Assembly: GCA_024704765.1 (NCBI GenBank)
Contig: JAKMXF010000030.1
Span: 1-64,000 of the forward strand
Reading direction: 5' to 3'
Source: Oopsacas minuta
Lineage: Eukaryota > Porifera > Hexactinellida > Lyssacinosida > Leucopsacidae
DNA length: 64,000 bases
Within the stretch, counting starts at the first letter, position 1. Each line of letters begins with the position of its first letter. The notes beneath the pieces are model-generated. The model did no database searches. It was not told the origin of the DNA and saw nothing but the letters and a program-made list of their open reading frames with translations. This document shows, piece by piece, positions 1-11,898 of the stretch. The translations under genes and the position numbers were made by a program.

Positions 1-970
1 CCCCCGGTTCACCCTTTTCAGCTAGAATCCAATCAAACGCCATCCGCCTACATTCATCTACTTGAAATAACCTTTAAGTCCTCCTCTATGGTTCAGTTCA
101 TAACTAATCAAGTCAACACTCCGATCAGCTAGTCAACTAGCACAGAAATCCACACAGCCGTCCCCTTGGTTCACCCTTTTCAGCTAGAATCCAATCAAAC
201 GCCATTCCAGCCGTCCGCACTAGTACCTACTTTCAAACACACTCTCCTGGTCCCGCCGTTCAAGTAATAACTAGTCCAGGCAAAACGCCACTTGCCCTGA
301 AGGCCTTCACTGGTATCCATTTGAATGATTTGGTTACAGCATCCATCAGGGCCTTCACTACTAGAACATCAGTAAACACTGGCCATCGTTGTTGTTGTTC
401 ATTTTTCTATAACACTAGGAAAAACACTCCATAACTCATCTTTGAAACAAAAAAATCAATCCTTCACTGCTACCCATTTAGTCTCTCGGCATGAATACTC
501 TCATCCACTCACACCCCTCAGATTCTTCTACAATCACATCAAAATCGTTCACTCCTATCCATAAAGTCTACTCAAATGCACTGCTTCCCAGTTCAAGCGA
601 TACTATCATCAGTCCATGAGATTGAGTAAGCTTCCTGTCCAGGCTCGCTCGTCCATATAGTGACTTACAGCTTTATCTGTCAGCTTAAAGGGAACGTCAA
701 CTGTATTCCACCTTGATCTTCAGACATTACCATCTAGTATTACAACAACAGCTACTATTGACAATAGAAGAATTGATATTCTTTCTTGATCAAACTTGCA
801 AAGCCATCAGCTAACCACAGTGACAATTCGTCAATTTGCAATGGAGATTTCTCAGCTATGATCCAATCAAATACCACAAGCAGTTATCCAAATAGTGTCT
901 TAGCAATCCTCATATCTTCCGCTATTCCAATCTTGGAAGCTAAAATAACATATTTGAAAGCATTCTAATA
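1..970 (-). pseudogene. Decayed coding-like repeats, minus strand, identity unknown
   Basis: No intact gene is visible. The segment at about 1-45 recurs almost exactly at about 170-207, and a diverged copy lies near 850-880. Read on the minus strand, the three copies encode similar peptides (AFDWILAEKGEP near 170-207, VFDWIIAEKSP near 850-880), but stop codons break the frame every 20-60 codons. Further short open stretches occur at 490-560 and 610-690. This looks like the remnant of a repeat-containing protein gene or a degraded duplicate. I do not recognise the family. A donor-like GTAAAT sits at the end of the neighbouring GPN2 frame, so part of this stretch could instead be a 3' exon of that gene; I consider this less likely because the frames stop quickly. 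Confidence 0.3.
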
Positions 971-1055
971 ATTGGCAATGGTTTTAGGATGGAGTACGGA
1001 TAGGCTATGCTAATAATAAAGCAATAATTCTTATAACATTTCATAGAATACATTC

Positions 1056-1826
1056 TTATTTACAGATTAAATATCCGTTAGCTCTGTCTATTTCTTCCAT
1101 TACTTTTGAATAACTTTCTCTGTTTCGAATATCAAAACTTTTAAATGAAACTAAACTGAAGTTTTGTATTAGATCTGTCAGACGTTTGTTGAGGGCTCCG
1201 TACTTCTCAGTGAGCGGATGGTCATGTAGGGTGTCTAGTAGATATGATAGGTCCAATACCTCTGTGTACATGTCCTGTCTCATGGTGTTAGCATTATCAA
1301 ACAGGTCCATTTTGGATAGGATATTAACATGGGGGAGCTCCAGCTGTAACATGGTGCATAAACTAATCATAGTCCCGCTTATGAACTTGGCGGGATCGTT
1401 ACAGAATTGGCAGTCCATCAGTTGAACAGCTGTCAGTTTCAGGCCGTTATCTACCAGTAATTTACAAATATTCCTAATTGAATTATGATGTGTGAATAAT
1501 TCTATCTGTCCAGGACAGTCTATTATGTAATAGCAATTCTTCTTCTCTTTGATCTTTCCTAGCAGCCAATCAAAATTAGCCTCGAGGAATTCAATGCAGT
1601 AAATATAGCTACCATTTGGTCCGATACCTAGCTCTCTCATGACGTCATCATGGGTGACAAGCTCACTAATACTGATCCTGCTCTCATAGGGAGTGCGTTC
1701 ATTGGCTGGATCTAGATTAATCACTTCTACTTGTCTCCCTCTCTCCGACAGATACTCAGACATAAATTTACAAAATGTACTCTTTCCGCTTCCAGGCAAT
1801 CCGACTACTATTTCTCCGTAACTCAT
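1056..1826 (-). CDS. GPN2: GPN-loop GTPase 2
   Basis: This is a single-exon reading frame of 256 residues. It starts with a P-loop (GLPGSGKST, residues 9-17). The family signature Gly-Pro-Asn follows at about residues 69-71 (GIGPNGSY), then a DCPGQIEL G3 motif near residue 103 and an SKMD guanine-specificity motif near 172. The order and wording match GPN2 (LDPAN, DPAKFIS, TEVLDLSYLLD). GPN GTPases act in the cytoplasm as dimers that help assemble and import RNA polymerase II and related complexes; this is family knowledge. Vertebrate GPN2 is about 310 residues, so the C-terminal tail of roughly 50 residues is missing. It may be absent in this lineage or sit on an unrecognised downstream exon, since TGTAAATAAG at the end of the frame could be a splice donor. 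The ATG at 1824-1826 fits the family N-terminus. Confidence 0.93.
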   Translation of the reverse strand: MSYGEIVVGLPGSGKSTFCKFMSEYLSERGRQVEVINLDPANERTPYESRISISELVTHDDVMRELGIGPNGSYIYCIEFLEANFDWLLGKIKEKKNCYYIIDCPGQIELFTHHNSIRNICKLLVDNGLKLTAVQLMDCQFCNDPAKFISGTMISLCTMLQLELPHVNILSKMDLFDNANTMRQDMYTEVLDLSYLLDTLHDHPLTEKYGALNKRLTDLIQNFSLVSFKSFDIRNRESYSKVMEEIDRANGYLICK

Positions 1827-1958
1827 AACTCTAATAATGGAATAATTAGTGTGAATAATTGTAACCTGAACTAATATTGATTTAATCTCTCACACTTATA
1901 CATACAATAACAATCTAACAAGCTACTATTTATAATTCAGAGCTATACATTCGTGAGC

Positions 1959-2670
1959 TCATTGATCCTTTTTGGGTTCCTCCATGGCAGATTGTGCCTC
2001 TTTGCTCGCGTTATTCAAGAGGTCACCCGCCAGCTTGCTGGTGTCAATTGCCTCTCCCTTAGACACGGATTGCATTGTAGATGAGACTGTCTGGGAGATT
2101 ACATTGCCTGCCCTTGAGGTTACGTCACTAACAACCTCCTGCATCGCATCTTTTCCTTTATCCAGAACTTTATCAATCTCACTCGAATACTTAGTGACGT
2201 AGGGGAATATTATGTTCCTACAAACATTTGATATAAATAGATTTGTGACTAATAATAGAACAAATAACTTACTTGTAAATAATAGAAGAGCCGTTGTTTG
2301 GGATTGGAGCCATGCACCAAATCAGGAATCCGCACTTTAGCAAATAATAGAAAGGAATCCAACTCAGGAAAATGTCAGCGAAGAATTCTGCTAATCCAAA
2401 GAATCCATACACAACCCAGTAGGTTAGCCACTGAGTGTCGTCTGCGGTGTCCTCAGATTCGATAGCAAACACGCTCCTGTAAGCGGGGTACACAAACCCG
2501 ATAAGCATGGCTAAGAGACTGGCGCCTGGTCCAAACAGGAGGTATACAGCTAGAACCGCAGCTGTTATGAGGAACAAGTAGAACTTAGGGACCTTGCTGT
2601 GTGTCTCCGCTAGAGTGAAGATTTTCCCAACAGGGGTGTCAGGTTCTAAGAGTTTGTTAATCTTCTCCAT
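1959..2670 (-). CDS. REEP5/6-like ER-shaping reticulon-type protein (DP1/Yop1 family)
   Basis: Two exons, complement(2273..2670) and complement(1959..2217), joined by a 55-nt intron with GTAAGT and TTTGTAG ends, give 218 residues. The first exon carries two long hydrophobic hairpins (about 30-65 and 85-115) and the TB2/DP1/HVA22 signature, including FVYPAYRS and the WCMAPIPNNGS segment that marks the end of the domain in REEP5/6. The second exon is a charged, amphipathic, alanine- and serine-rich tail, as in the family. Proteins of this type wedge into the ER membrane and curve tubules. The splice joint restores the conserved SIIYKNIIFPYV reading. The assignment to the REEP5/6 branch rests on the MAP(x)PxNG motif; REEP1-4 differ here. 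Confidence 0.92.
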
Positions 2671-3389
2671 AACTAATACGTCTATAATAATGCAATGTAT
2701 AGCTATTACAAGTATATATCTGCCTAATAAAGAAATGTATAGCTATAATATAATTAGTGTATACATCTGCCTATTAGTGCTGGATATAATGTGTATTGAT
2801 TCTGTGGTAGCAGGACTAATTTAATTATAGAAATAAGAAACTTAATTAGTTCACATTAAACGGGTTCAACGCATCAACCAATCAAAATCATCGAATTACT
2901 CACTCTCTAAGTATTCACAAAATCTGAATGAATTCCATATGCATAATTAAATACATTCTTTTCGTCATGATCGTTGTTATGATAAACTCAGCAGATTAAT
3001 TAATACAAATAAGGGAAAATATTAATTGTTTGAATTAAAAGAATTATTGCATTTGAATACTAAAAAGAAATAAAATTTGGATTATTCTTAATCTGATAAT
3101 TAAATTATAGAATAGCTTAGGGACATAATCAGCTGATAATTCATGACGTATGCAGAGTACCTACAGACAAATAATTTCATAGAAGTATACTTAATTAGGT
3201 AACCATGGTTTAGACCTGGATACAACATTAGCCATAAGATATGCTCGTTATTCAATGAATTAGTCAGATTAAAGCTATGACGTAATCCATATTATACTGT
3301 TACTAAATATAGCATCATCATATATTATACTATTGTATATGTGCGATATAAGTACATTAATAGACCAAATAAACATGACTAAGTTCAGA
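2671..3389. other. AT-rich spacer, no gene seen
   Basis: No supported coding or RNA gene. The stretch is AT-rich and separates the ATG of the REEP-like gene from the stop of the B55 gene. It should hold the REEP promoter and the B55 3' untranslated region. Confidence 0.5.
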
Positions 3390-4877
3390 CTAGCTATCTA
3401 GGAATTCTTGCTGGAACAAAAACAAATTGTTCGTCGCAGCGATCGCCAAAATGTTTTCGTCAGGGTGCCAGCTCGCGTGGAGAATCTTCCGATTAAAATC
3501 CAGACTTTCGAGAGGAATTTCGTTGGAACTGTCAAATTCCAAACCGTCCCTTCTGGGTTTCCGCGTCCCACCAACCGTTTTAGGTTGAAGAATGTGTCCT
3601 AGTTGTTGAGTATTCTTTGACGCTTCGTAGCAAACTTCTGCGCGAGACTGGAAATCATAAATTCTGAAAAAGTTGTGATAAGAACCAGTCATTATGCCTT
3701 TTGACGCGCCACCCCATCGACACTCAAACTTGTCAAATATGCAATCATTCTCGTAGAGGGAGCAAAGTCTAGACTTGAGGTGATCATGTACTGGGAAAGT
3801 GCATAAAGGGTGTGATTCCATGTTAACGTCCCATACCTTGATATTCAGGTAGTCTCTGGAGAGAATATACCTACCAGTACTGTTAAAGTGCATATCTGAA
3901 ATTGAAACTATTACCTCTGAGAAGAAGGACTTATTGGCAGGATCCTCTGTCTCTTGGAACCATTTGGCGTGCTGGTCGCAGAGGGCTCTAGACCTCATGT
4001 CACACAGTCTTATCGCCCCGGTGGAGCTGGAATAAATAAACTCGTGACAGTTATGCGGGTGGAATTGAGCAGAGGTGATTACTTCTGATAAGTCCTCCAT
4101 ATTAGCTGGCTTTATATCCACAACATTGAATGATTGGTCAGTACAGTTCAGGTTCCAAACATTAACACGTAGATCATCAGCTGATAGAAATGTTTCGTCA
4201 TCAGAATTAACTGAGATAGAGTTTATGTGATAAGTATGTGCATTAGAAAATATCCGCCGGGGAAGAGCTTCTACAGAAAAGTCCTTATCAACACAAGGAA
4301 CCTTCAAGAATTTAGAAAATGCACGCGTGTTCCCTTCGTCTGAGATTAGATTCAAATTTCTAGTCCGCGGCCTTCTTTCCGCGATTTTCCAGAGTTTGAT
4401 AGTTTTGTCATTTGTGGTTAGCAAGTAAAGCGAATTGTTCGGTTGACGAATCCATTTGATTTTATTTATTTTCTCTTCGATTTCCAAAGACTTCAGATAA
4501 TCAAATTCAGCTTCGTGAGATTGGAATGTACAGTACACATTATAGTCACAGAGGATCGGACTGTTCCTCTTCTGGTGTCGCTTGAATATAACCACACGGC
4601 CCCCCTTGTCCCCAGTGGCCAAGTACTCTCCGGTAGAATTGAACTCCACAACTGATATGATGTCTGCGTCTGTTATATCGTCATCCATGGTCCCTTTTAT
4701 TTGAGAAAATGTCCAAGGAATTTGTGTAGCGTCCTCGGAAGACGTGTATTGGTAACTGGGAGAATCGGATCGGATGGATATACCTCCGTCAGCTCCTTTG
4801 GATAGAGGTGGATCCAGATCCATTGGGTCAGGACCATCATCATTAGAACTCATGCTAGACTGACTATTCTTGCTCAT
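3390..4877 (-). CDS. PPP2R2: PP2A regulatory subunit B55 (WD40)
   Basis: A single uninterrupted frame of 495 residues. After an acidic, serine-rich leader of about 60 residues it follows the B55 fold: WTFSQIKGT, the [24 protein letters not shown] first blade, the [22 protein letters not shown] segment, [14 protein letters not shown], the [13 protein letters not shown] blade, [24 protein letters not shown], and the C-terminal [14 protein letters not shown]55 targets the PP2A core to phosphorylated substrates such as mitotic CDK sites and tau-like proteins (family knowledge). The stretch rich in basic residues (PRRDG) and all seven blades appear intact. The gene has no intron although its neighbours have many, which hints at intron loss or retrocopying. 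It lies between the REEP-like and CDC42SE genes on the same strand. Confidence 0.95.
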   Translation of the reverse strand: MSKNSQSSMSSNDDGPDPMDLDPPLSKGADGGISIRSDSPSYQYTSSEDATQIPWTFSQIKGTMDDDITDADIISVVEFNSTGEYLATGDKGGRVVIFKRHQKRNSPILCDYNVYCTFQSHEAEFDYLKSLEIEEKINKIKWIRQPNNSLYLLTTNDKTIKLWKIAERRPRTRNLNLISDEGNTRAFSKFLKVPCVDKDFSVEALPRRIFSNAHTYHINSISVNSDDETFLSADDLRVNVWNLNCTDQSFNVVDIKPANMEDLSEVITSAQFHPHNCHEFIYSSSTGAIRLCDMRSRALCDQHAKWFQETEDPANKSFFSEVIVSISDMHFNSTGRYILSRDYLNIKVWDVNMESHPLCTFPVHDHLKSRLCSLYENDCIFDKFECRWGGASKGIMTGSYHNFFRIYDFQSRAEVCYEASKNTQQLGHILQPKTVGGTRKPRRDGLEFDSSNEIPLESLDFNRKILHASWHPDENILAIAATNNLFLFQQEFLDS

Positions 4878-5309
4878 TGACTAGCTGTAGCAATAATTTA
4901 CATTAAAATTTCTTTGCTAACAAAATATTAAGGAAAACAAGGAAATTCAGAAATTCAATTCTTAGAACTGAAACCAATACTAATGAACAGCAGTCTTATC
5001 AAATATCGATAATATTAGGTGACAAATAGGTACAACGGGTCTAGCTCTCTCATTTAAGAGACAGGCTTATGTCCTGTAACATAATCACAGGAATTATGAG
5101 TTATGAGGTGAGTGAGAATAATTATATTATTCAGACATACTAATATTTCTATAAAAGTGGATAAAATAAATAATAATTATTGATCTCTCTAAACATTCAA
5201 TCGTTTGTAACCATGGCAACCTTATGAGCAGAGGTGTAGTTATAAATTCCTATTTGGGATTGCTGACAAATGTCCTGACAGTCTAACTAAGATCTCATCC
5301 GGGAATTTC

Positions 5310-5432
5310 TAGTTTTTGCAGGATCTCTCATGGGATTAGATTTTCTTGGACGGTAACAGATCTGTAAAAATTTTGGTCCTTTGTCGCTGCTGAACTGACA
5401 CATTTAAGTGTCCATTAAGCGATAAATAAACC
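5310..5432. repeat. Dispersed repeat family A, copy 1
   Basis: The core 'CTTGGACGGTAACA' followed about 40 bases later by 'GCTGCTGAACTGRCA' and 'AAGTGTCC' is found again at 63850-64000, and its second half recurs near 57290-57355 and 62040-62105. The copies are imperfect, lie outside exons, and have no coding capacity. The element class is unknown; it could be a short non-autonomous transposon or a SINE fragment. Copy 1 sits between the B55 and CDC42SE genes. Confidence 0.6.
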
Positions 5433-5683
5433 CCAAAGTAAGGTGACAAAAATTATAAATAAAAGAATCTACCAAAGTTAATATAATTATTATCAAAACA
5501 GAAAATAATTCCGCTGTTTGGAATTTTGTAATTGCCACACACAAAACAATAACAACAACAAATAAAGTACAATAAGCAATGATAGGGAAATTAAAATAAG
5601 ATCAAATAAAATGGGAACTCCCATTGGAACTGAATTTTTACAAATCTAACAAACAAACAAACAAACAAATAATCTCTAATAAC

Positions 5684-5941
5684 CTAACAGAGTTGTACCA
5701 TAGGATTCTGAATAGGTACGGCATTCCTATGTAAGTCCTCTTTAACATCCATTCCTTGTATGTATCCTCCCTTAGAGGACATAACACCTGCTATCTGATG
5801 AGATCCCCCGGGAACTTCATCCGATCCTCCGTGTGCTACGTGTTTGAAGTCAGTAGGTATTCCAATCATGTTCTTATCGATCAGGACTCTCCTCTGGGGG
5901 TGTTCCTCCTCCGGGTGTAAACAAATTAGAGAATTTCCCAT
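5684..5941 (-). CDS. CDC42SE: CDC42 small effector protein (CRIB-type), SPEC family
   Basis: An 85-residue single-exon frame. Residues 20-38 match the CRIB core of the SPEC proteins: IDKNMIGIPTDFKHVAHGGS, with the conserved Ile-x-x-x-Met-Ile-Gly-x-Pro-Thr-x-Phe-x-His-x-x-His-x-Gly-Ser spacing. A short SKGGY element follows at about 56-60, also found in vertebrate CDC42SE1/2. The length (about 80 residues) fits the family. These proteins bind GTP-loaded CDC42 at the plasma membrane and influence actin (family knowledge). The N-terminus MGNSLICL has a glycine at position 2 with small residues after it and a cysteine at position 7, the look of a myristoylation plus palmitoylation signal. Vertebrate members rely on two cysteines instead. 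Confidence 0.9.
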   Translation of the reverse strand: MGNSLICLHPEEEHPQRRVLIDKNMIGIPTDFKHVAHGGSDEVPGGSHQIAGVMSSKGGYIQGMDVKEDLHRNAVPIQNPMVQLC

Positions 5942-7684
5942 GCGTTATGTGTAGCTAATTAGTAAATAAGTAAATAACAACAAATAACGAGTCTTCTAAT
6001 CCTATAATTATGAAATTTGACAGAATAATTCAATCAGAAATACTAATTGAATTAATTCATACTTGTAGAGTGAAACCACAAACTGACAGAAGCGGGAATA
6101 TTTCCAAGAATAATTTCTGTAACTAACAGAACCTTAAATATAGAAGTTTTCCTAATCTATAATAATTATAGTTTGAATAGAATGAGCATATAAGGTATCA
6201 GATTATTTCTAGATTATTCCTATAGTTATTTTGAATATTTGGTTACCTGTCAAGGACACCCTAAGGGGCTAGCCAGATAACACCTCATAATCTAACCAAT
6301 TCCACATACAGTCACTATTTGGCGAGCTAAACTTTCCTGAAGTTATATTGATATTATAAATTAGTCATCACAGCTGATATGATTAATTATAACACCTAAG
6401 GAATCAGAGCATTAAGTGCTCCTCATTTTATGGAGCGCGCTCCACCTCTGCTACTTACTCAGAAAAGGAGCGCTCCAATTCCGCTCCTTTTCATTCTTTC
6501 AGATTTAAAATGTGAATTATATAAAAGTGTCCTAGCATCGCTATTTATAGCAAAAATACTGAATTTTATGCAGAATAACTATAAAATTTTTAAATTATTT
6601 GCAATGAAATGAGCGCGCTAAACCTCTGCTAATTACTCAGAAAAGAGGCGCTAAATTAATTCACTTTTTACGTCTCAAACAACTTATAACTTCTGTAAAC
6701 AATAATACCAATATTTGTTTACAAATATCCATTGTCTCCAGATCTAATAATCTTAGAATTATTCTGATAAAAGAAATCTGAGACGAATAATTATATTTCT
6801 AATATTTCCTACTTTTCCTTGGTTACTGAAAGAATTTGCATTTTATGAATTATATTTATAAACAAAGAGACTTATGGAGCTTCTATTTGTATGTTAGCTA
6901 TATATATCTGTCACAGCTGTAATTCCGCACTATTCTGTTATAGGCGCGCAAAATTAACACCTTTCAGGTCATAAAATGATAATAATATAATATAATATCT
7001 TATTTGTTCTATAATTAGCTCACTTAGAAGTACACCTATGCACACAGCTGTCTTTCTGCTACATTCCTGACCTCTAATATATCACTATGGCAACCAACAA
7101 AAAGAAATTCAGTGTTGGCGGGAACACGCATAACGCAGTCCCGCAAATAATAGAAGCACAGAGAGCGGGTTAGTAATTATAATTTAATATTAGTCAGCTA
7201 GCTATGACTCTAGAATTAATCAGCTGATTATTTGTTATCTGCAGCCCTGTAGCCGGCTTTATCAGGTCCAGAGGTCTGTAGATAGTTTGATTAAGCTAAT
7301 ATTTGTCAATTCTGTAACTTTTAGGGTAAATTCCAAACTCAAATAATAATAATATTATAAATTTGCAATTATTCATAAGCATTATATCATAATTATTATT
7401 TGTAAGGTATCAGACCTGTTACTGAATATGGAACTATTCTGCGATAGAACTCTAGTTATTTCTAACATAGAATATACAAACCAATCCATGGTTCTAATAG
7501 CTGTTAGTTCCATTAATTAGTGATTGAATCGATTTAATCACTCGAATATTAAATATTTTAAGATTTCCTTTTCGTTAAAACAAAGGCTTCCATTTTATGA
7601 CGTCATATCAATTCATATCTATAATATGCCTTCCCTCGCGATTACTCAAATATTATTCCCTGGATATAGTAAGTACTGATTGGA
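5942..7684. other. Spacer with imperfect direct repeats of a GAGCGC motif
   Basis: This region separates divergent genes. At 6405-6500 lies 'AGAGCATTAAGTGCTCC' followed by 'GGAGCGCGCTCCACCTCTGCTA'-like DNA, and 6600-6660 repeats part of it (GAGCGCGCTAAACCTCTGCTAATTACTCAGAAAAGA). A relative lies at 50648-50732. These are probably short inverted-repeat elements. No RNA gene was recognised. Confidence 0.45.
7087..7172 (+). CDS. Possible 5' coding exon of the srGAP-like gene
   Basis: An ATG at 7087 opens 28 codons (beginning MATNKKKFSVGG) that run into a donor-like site near 7169-7178. If the donor at 7173 is used and joined to an acceptor before 7717 (CACCTAG), the phase fits the downstream F-BAR frame. 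The alternative is that translation starts at 7685. I see no independent support for this exon beyond position, strand and phase. Confidence 0.25.
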
Positions 7685-9539
7685 ATGTCACTGATACCAC
7701 CTCCTTCACCTAGCATAGGTGTTAAAGTGTACGGGAGCTACTCAGGTCTGCAATTATATTATCATAAACTGTATTTTGATTGGTTAATATTTGTAGAAAT
7801 GAAGAAACAGCTGTCCGAGCAAACCTCGCGATTTGATTTGCGGACAGAAGCTAAGAGTTTTCTATTGAGTGAATTCTCTGAATATTTGAGGAAAAGAGCA
7901 GATTTAGAGTTTCAGTACGCTAAAGATTTGGAGAAGATAGGTGATAAACTTGAGAGGAATCTGGCTAAAGAGGCTCAGGTATAACACATTCCTTACCCGT
8001 ATATGGTTGTCAAGGTATTATTTATTATATCACCTTTTAGGTCAAGTATTTCCCCTCAGTGACTGGCTTTATTCACCAAATTTCTGCTCAAACTAAAATT
8101 ATTTCCCAGCAACGGATGGCGTACACAGAAATGCTCCAATCAGATTTAGCTGTCAGATTGGAATTAATGGCGCGTGACGCTAAGTACATAAATTCAAAGG
8201 TTTGTTTATTTATCTACTTATTTGCATATTTGTTTATTTGTTTGTTTAGTTGTTTATTTGTTTGTTTACAGATGAAAAATGTTATCGTGGAAATACATGA
8301 TGATTATTTGAGACAAATCAGAGATCTACATGAGGTAGGAATTCGAACTATTTTTTGTTTACTAGTTTGTTTACTTACTTGTTTACAGACTGCTCGTGAG
8401 TATTCTCAAGTAAATGACACCTTCCAGAAGTGTCAAGATAAACATCAAAGAGCTAAACAATCAAAAGACAAAAATCCAAATAAGAAAGGAGTAGCTACAC
8501 GTGAAGAGACGGTTAGTAATTAGCTGACTGTTCTATCAATAGATTATATTATTGATCATGTGTGTAGCTATACAATCTGGTGATAGAGGCACGTAACAGG
8601 AAGTTAAAAGCTAAAGTAGATCTGGAACTATCCATAGCAGATGTTAACTCTACCTCCAGCTGTTACTTCAATGAGGGTATACACCAGATACTTGAGGTAA
8701 TCTGATTGGTTAATTCTATTCCTCTCTCTTCTATTTCTGACCAATCAAACTCCAGGTTTTAGATTTGGATTTCCACGAGGGATTAATCCGATTGGCTACC
8801 GCTCAGCACCAGCTGGAGTTTTGGTTATATAAATCAGCTGGTTCCGCTGTTGACAAAACTTTAAGCTCCTCACACTCAATTTCCTTCGCTGACGACGAAA
8901 AAGAATTTTTGTTTCACAATTCAGAACCATTCAAACCTGCGTTACACTTCGCTAACGAAGCAGCCAATCAGGAAGAGTTAATGGTAATATTTACATTATT
9001 ATAAGTGAATAACTATGGTATATACGTGTTGCTAGGCTGCAGTAAGTGATGTTCCTACATACCAAGAGATGTACAGGAAGTCTGTGGAGAATCTGAGACT
9101 ATCTAATGTTACTATAGAAGAGGTGATAAATATTTGTTTGTTTATTTGTTTGTTTATTTTATAATCTTTTTCAGGAAAAGAAAACATTACAATTTATGAA
9201 TTCAAAGAATTTGTCAGAAGAGAGGCACGTGTTCCTCCCTAAGCCTGCTCCCCTCCCTGATGGGTCCAATCCATATCTGCTAGATATACCCGGACAAGGA
9301 CCCCAGGGGGACGCCTGGAGACAACTCAATGAGTCCAAAAAGGACCAATTTATGGAGTATTACTTCCAAAAATTACGCGCCTTCCTTATGCATAAAGATT
9401 TGAATTGTAGAGTTAAGCAAAGAGTTGGAATACTGGAGACAACACTCGGTTAGTTGTTTGTTTATTTGTTTATTTGTTTGTTTATTTATTTGCTTATTTG
9501 TTTAGAGAATAGTGGAGCAAGTCTGTGAGTTACATCTGT

Positions 9540-9616
<77 letters not shown>

Positions 9617-11607
9617 GTTACCTGTGTATATTTCCTGTTTAGTCAATTAGCTAAAGTTCCTACCTCTGAGATACCTGAACTATTCAAGGGACATATACAG
9701 AAGTACATACAAGTAAACAAATAAATAAACAAACATTTATTGTTGTTATTATTTGTTCTATTTATAGATAACAGGGTGTCAGATCCCGCCTATAATCCGA
9801 CACTGTGTGGAGGCTATACTCTCTCAGGGATTAGAGCTAGAAGGACTCTTCAGGATACCGGGACCTGCCGGAATTATCGATGAGTATAAAATGGAATTTG
9901 AAGTAAGAATGGTTGCTATGGTTACGAGTATTGGTATGTTAAATATTCATTTTAGGCGGGACTTAACCCTCTGGCATTGACTGGTAGCCCTGAGAGCTTA
10001 GACCTGTATGCTGTAGCCGGGGTCTTAAAGGCATATCTGAGAGACCTGAAGGAGCCCCTGTTCCCCTGTGATGATTATGACAACTTTCTGAGTTGTTGTA
10101 GAATCGTAGAATTAGAATCAAGAGTGTCTGCCATTAAGGAATGTGTCAGTAAACTGTCACGAGAGATTGTTCGAGTGATGGCTTATCTATTCACATTCCT
10201 AGCTAAGTATGTTACTATAAATAGATCTTAAGGCGTTAAAACATTATTAATTATTCCTTTTTAGAGTTGCTTCTTACAGCTACGCTAATAAAATGAATTC
10301 TGTAAATCTAGCGACTGTATTCGGTCCAACCCTCTCCAGAGCACCCCCAGGTACCAATTACCTCCAACAGCAGATGGATATTGTATTCCAGAATATTCTA
10401 ATGCAGACTTGTATTGATCACCACTTGGACATATTCCCTGCTTCCTCTCTGACAGGGGACAACTCTACTAATAATAATAATGTTGATGAGACCGCAGATA
10501 TAATTAGAGAACCTCCACACAGTCAGCTGATTAATGAAGGTTAGTTCTATAATTAGCACAACAGCTGATTCATAATTCTAACATTTGATTGGTTGATAGA
10601 TGTGAAAAGAGAACCTGTTTTGTCAACAAATACAGAAATATCAGCTGTTAATTCTGAAAGAATTCCTCAATCAGCTGATGGTTAGTTATATGTTCTATTT
10701 ATAGAAATATTTTAATTTGTGTGTGTATAGCAGAGGTTGTGATTGGTCAGGAGGCGACAACTGGTGATCCAGAGGCTATAGAGGATAATATATTCCCAGC
10801 TGATCAGGACAATAAAGGTGTGAAAATATGAATATTTAATTGTTTATTATTAATATGATATATCCCAGTAGACAGTACATCATCTTCAGGATCTGAGGAA
10901 ATTGACATTGACAGTTTGAGGACTGCGAGAGCTATTTATAATTTTACCGCCAGGAATGACAAAGAGCTGTCAGTTAAGAAAGGAGACATTCTTAAAGTTA
11001 TATCTCTAACACCTGACAATAACTGGTGGGAAGGAATAATAGGTGACAAAAGTGGATTTATACCCAGCACATATATAGTACTATTGGATGAGGTTAGTAG
11101 ACTATAAGCTATTATATGATTGGTCAATTAATATATTATTCATAGGAATCAGCTGATTTGACAGAACAGATTCCGATTGGTCCAGAAGAGGTAGAAGACT
11201 TCACAGGAACAAGTGAACCACCTCTACAAAGCGGCAGTTTAGAATCAGGTGTTGTCAAGAATATGGCTAGTCATATGGCGCTTAAAGGAGCAGATGATAT
11301 GAAATCTCTTCCGATATCATTCCCCGCCCAAAATGTTGGGGTCTCCCCGCACCAAGCAAAGTTCTTTATGGGAGAAGTAGCACAGACTAATAAGGTAAGA
11401 TTTCATTGGTCAATTAATTGCATAACAGCTGATTATAAATTCTATTAATAGATTCCCCCGCCTGTCCGCCAGAAGCCCAGTCTCCGGGACAAGAAGCCTC
11501 GGGCCATGACGTCCACAACCTCCCCCAAGCACCAGATCGGTCTCCTGCAGGAACACGCCCAGCTGGTGGAGAAGAAGAAGCAATTGAGACATGAATCTGA
11601 CTCATAA
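7685..11607 (+). CDS. srGAP-like protein: F-BAR, RhoGAP, SH3
   Basis: Nineteen exons: 7685-7745, 7797-7978, 8041-8199, 8272-8334, 8389-8511, 8568-8696, 8756-8983, 9036-9122, 9175-9448, 9506-9524, 9643-9712, 9768-9902, 9956-10206, 10265-10539, 10600-10680, 10731-10817, 10872-11092, 11146-11394, 11452-11607. They total 2850 nt with phase kept, about 949 residues. The first third is the F-BAR domain (RKRADLEFQYAKDLEKIGDKL, then LVIEARNRKLKAK). A RhoGAP domain follows, with arginine finger in GLFRIPGPAG and the later KMNSVNLATVFGPTL. The SH3 domain contains ARAIYNFTARNDKELSVKKGD and NNWWEG. This domain order is that of the SLIT-ROBO RhoGAP/ARHGAP4 family, which bends membranes and turns off Rac/CDC42. 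Exon 10 is only 19 nt. The first intron (51 nt) lacks an in-frame stop, so retention would add 17 residues. The start codon is uncertain. Confidence 0.9.
9540..9617 (+). repeat. TTA/ATT trinucleotide microsatellite in srGAP intron
   Basis: About 26 ATT units with two TGT interruptions, lying between the 19-nt exon and the next exon. It is intronic and likely length-polymorphic. Confidence 0.95.
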
Positions 11608-11898
11608 TTGTGTATATTGACTGAGTGCTGCTGGTGTGTTTATTATTATTATTATTGTTATTGTTGCCTTGTATAGAAACGGCGATAGTTCCTATTTTGT
11701 TATTTATTAATACACTCAGCAAATACTAGTATAAAGGTGTGGAAATATTATTAATAGAGGATTCCTCTAACATTCCTATATATGTATATGGTAACCAGGG
11801 TAGATACGGATCATGTGTGTTATTTGGAACTTTGAATACAACATTGATAGCTCATGTCATTAAACAAACAAACAAACAAACAAACAAACAACAAACAG
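11608..11898. other. Convergent 3' ends of srGAP-like gene and unkempt
   Basis: About 290 bases separate the srGAP stop from the unkempt stop. They hold ATT-rich and CAAA-repeat tracts (11863-11890) and no gene. Both 3' untranslated regions must lie here. Confidence 0.6.
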
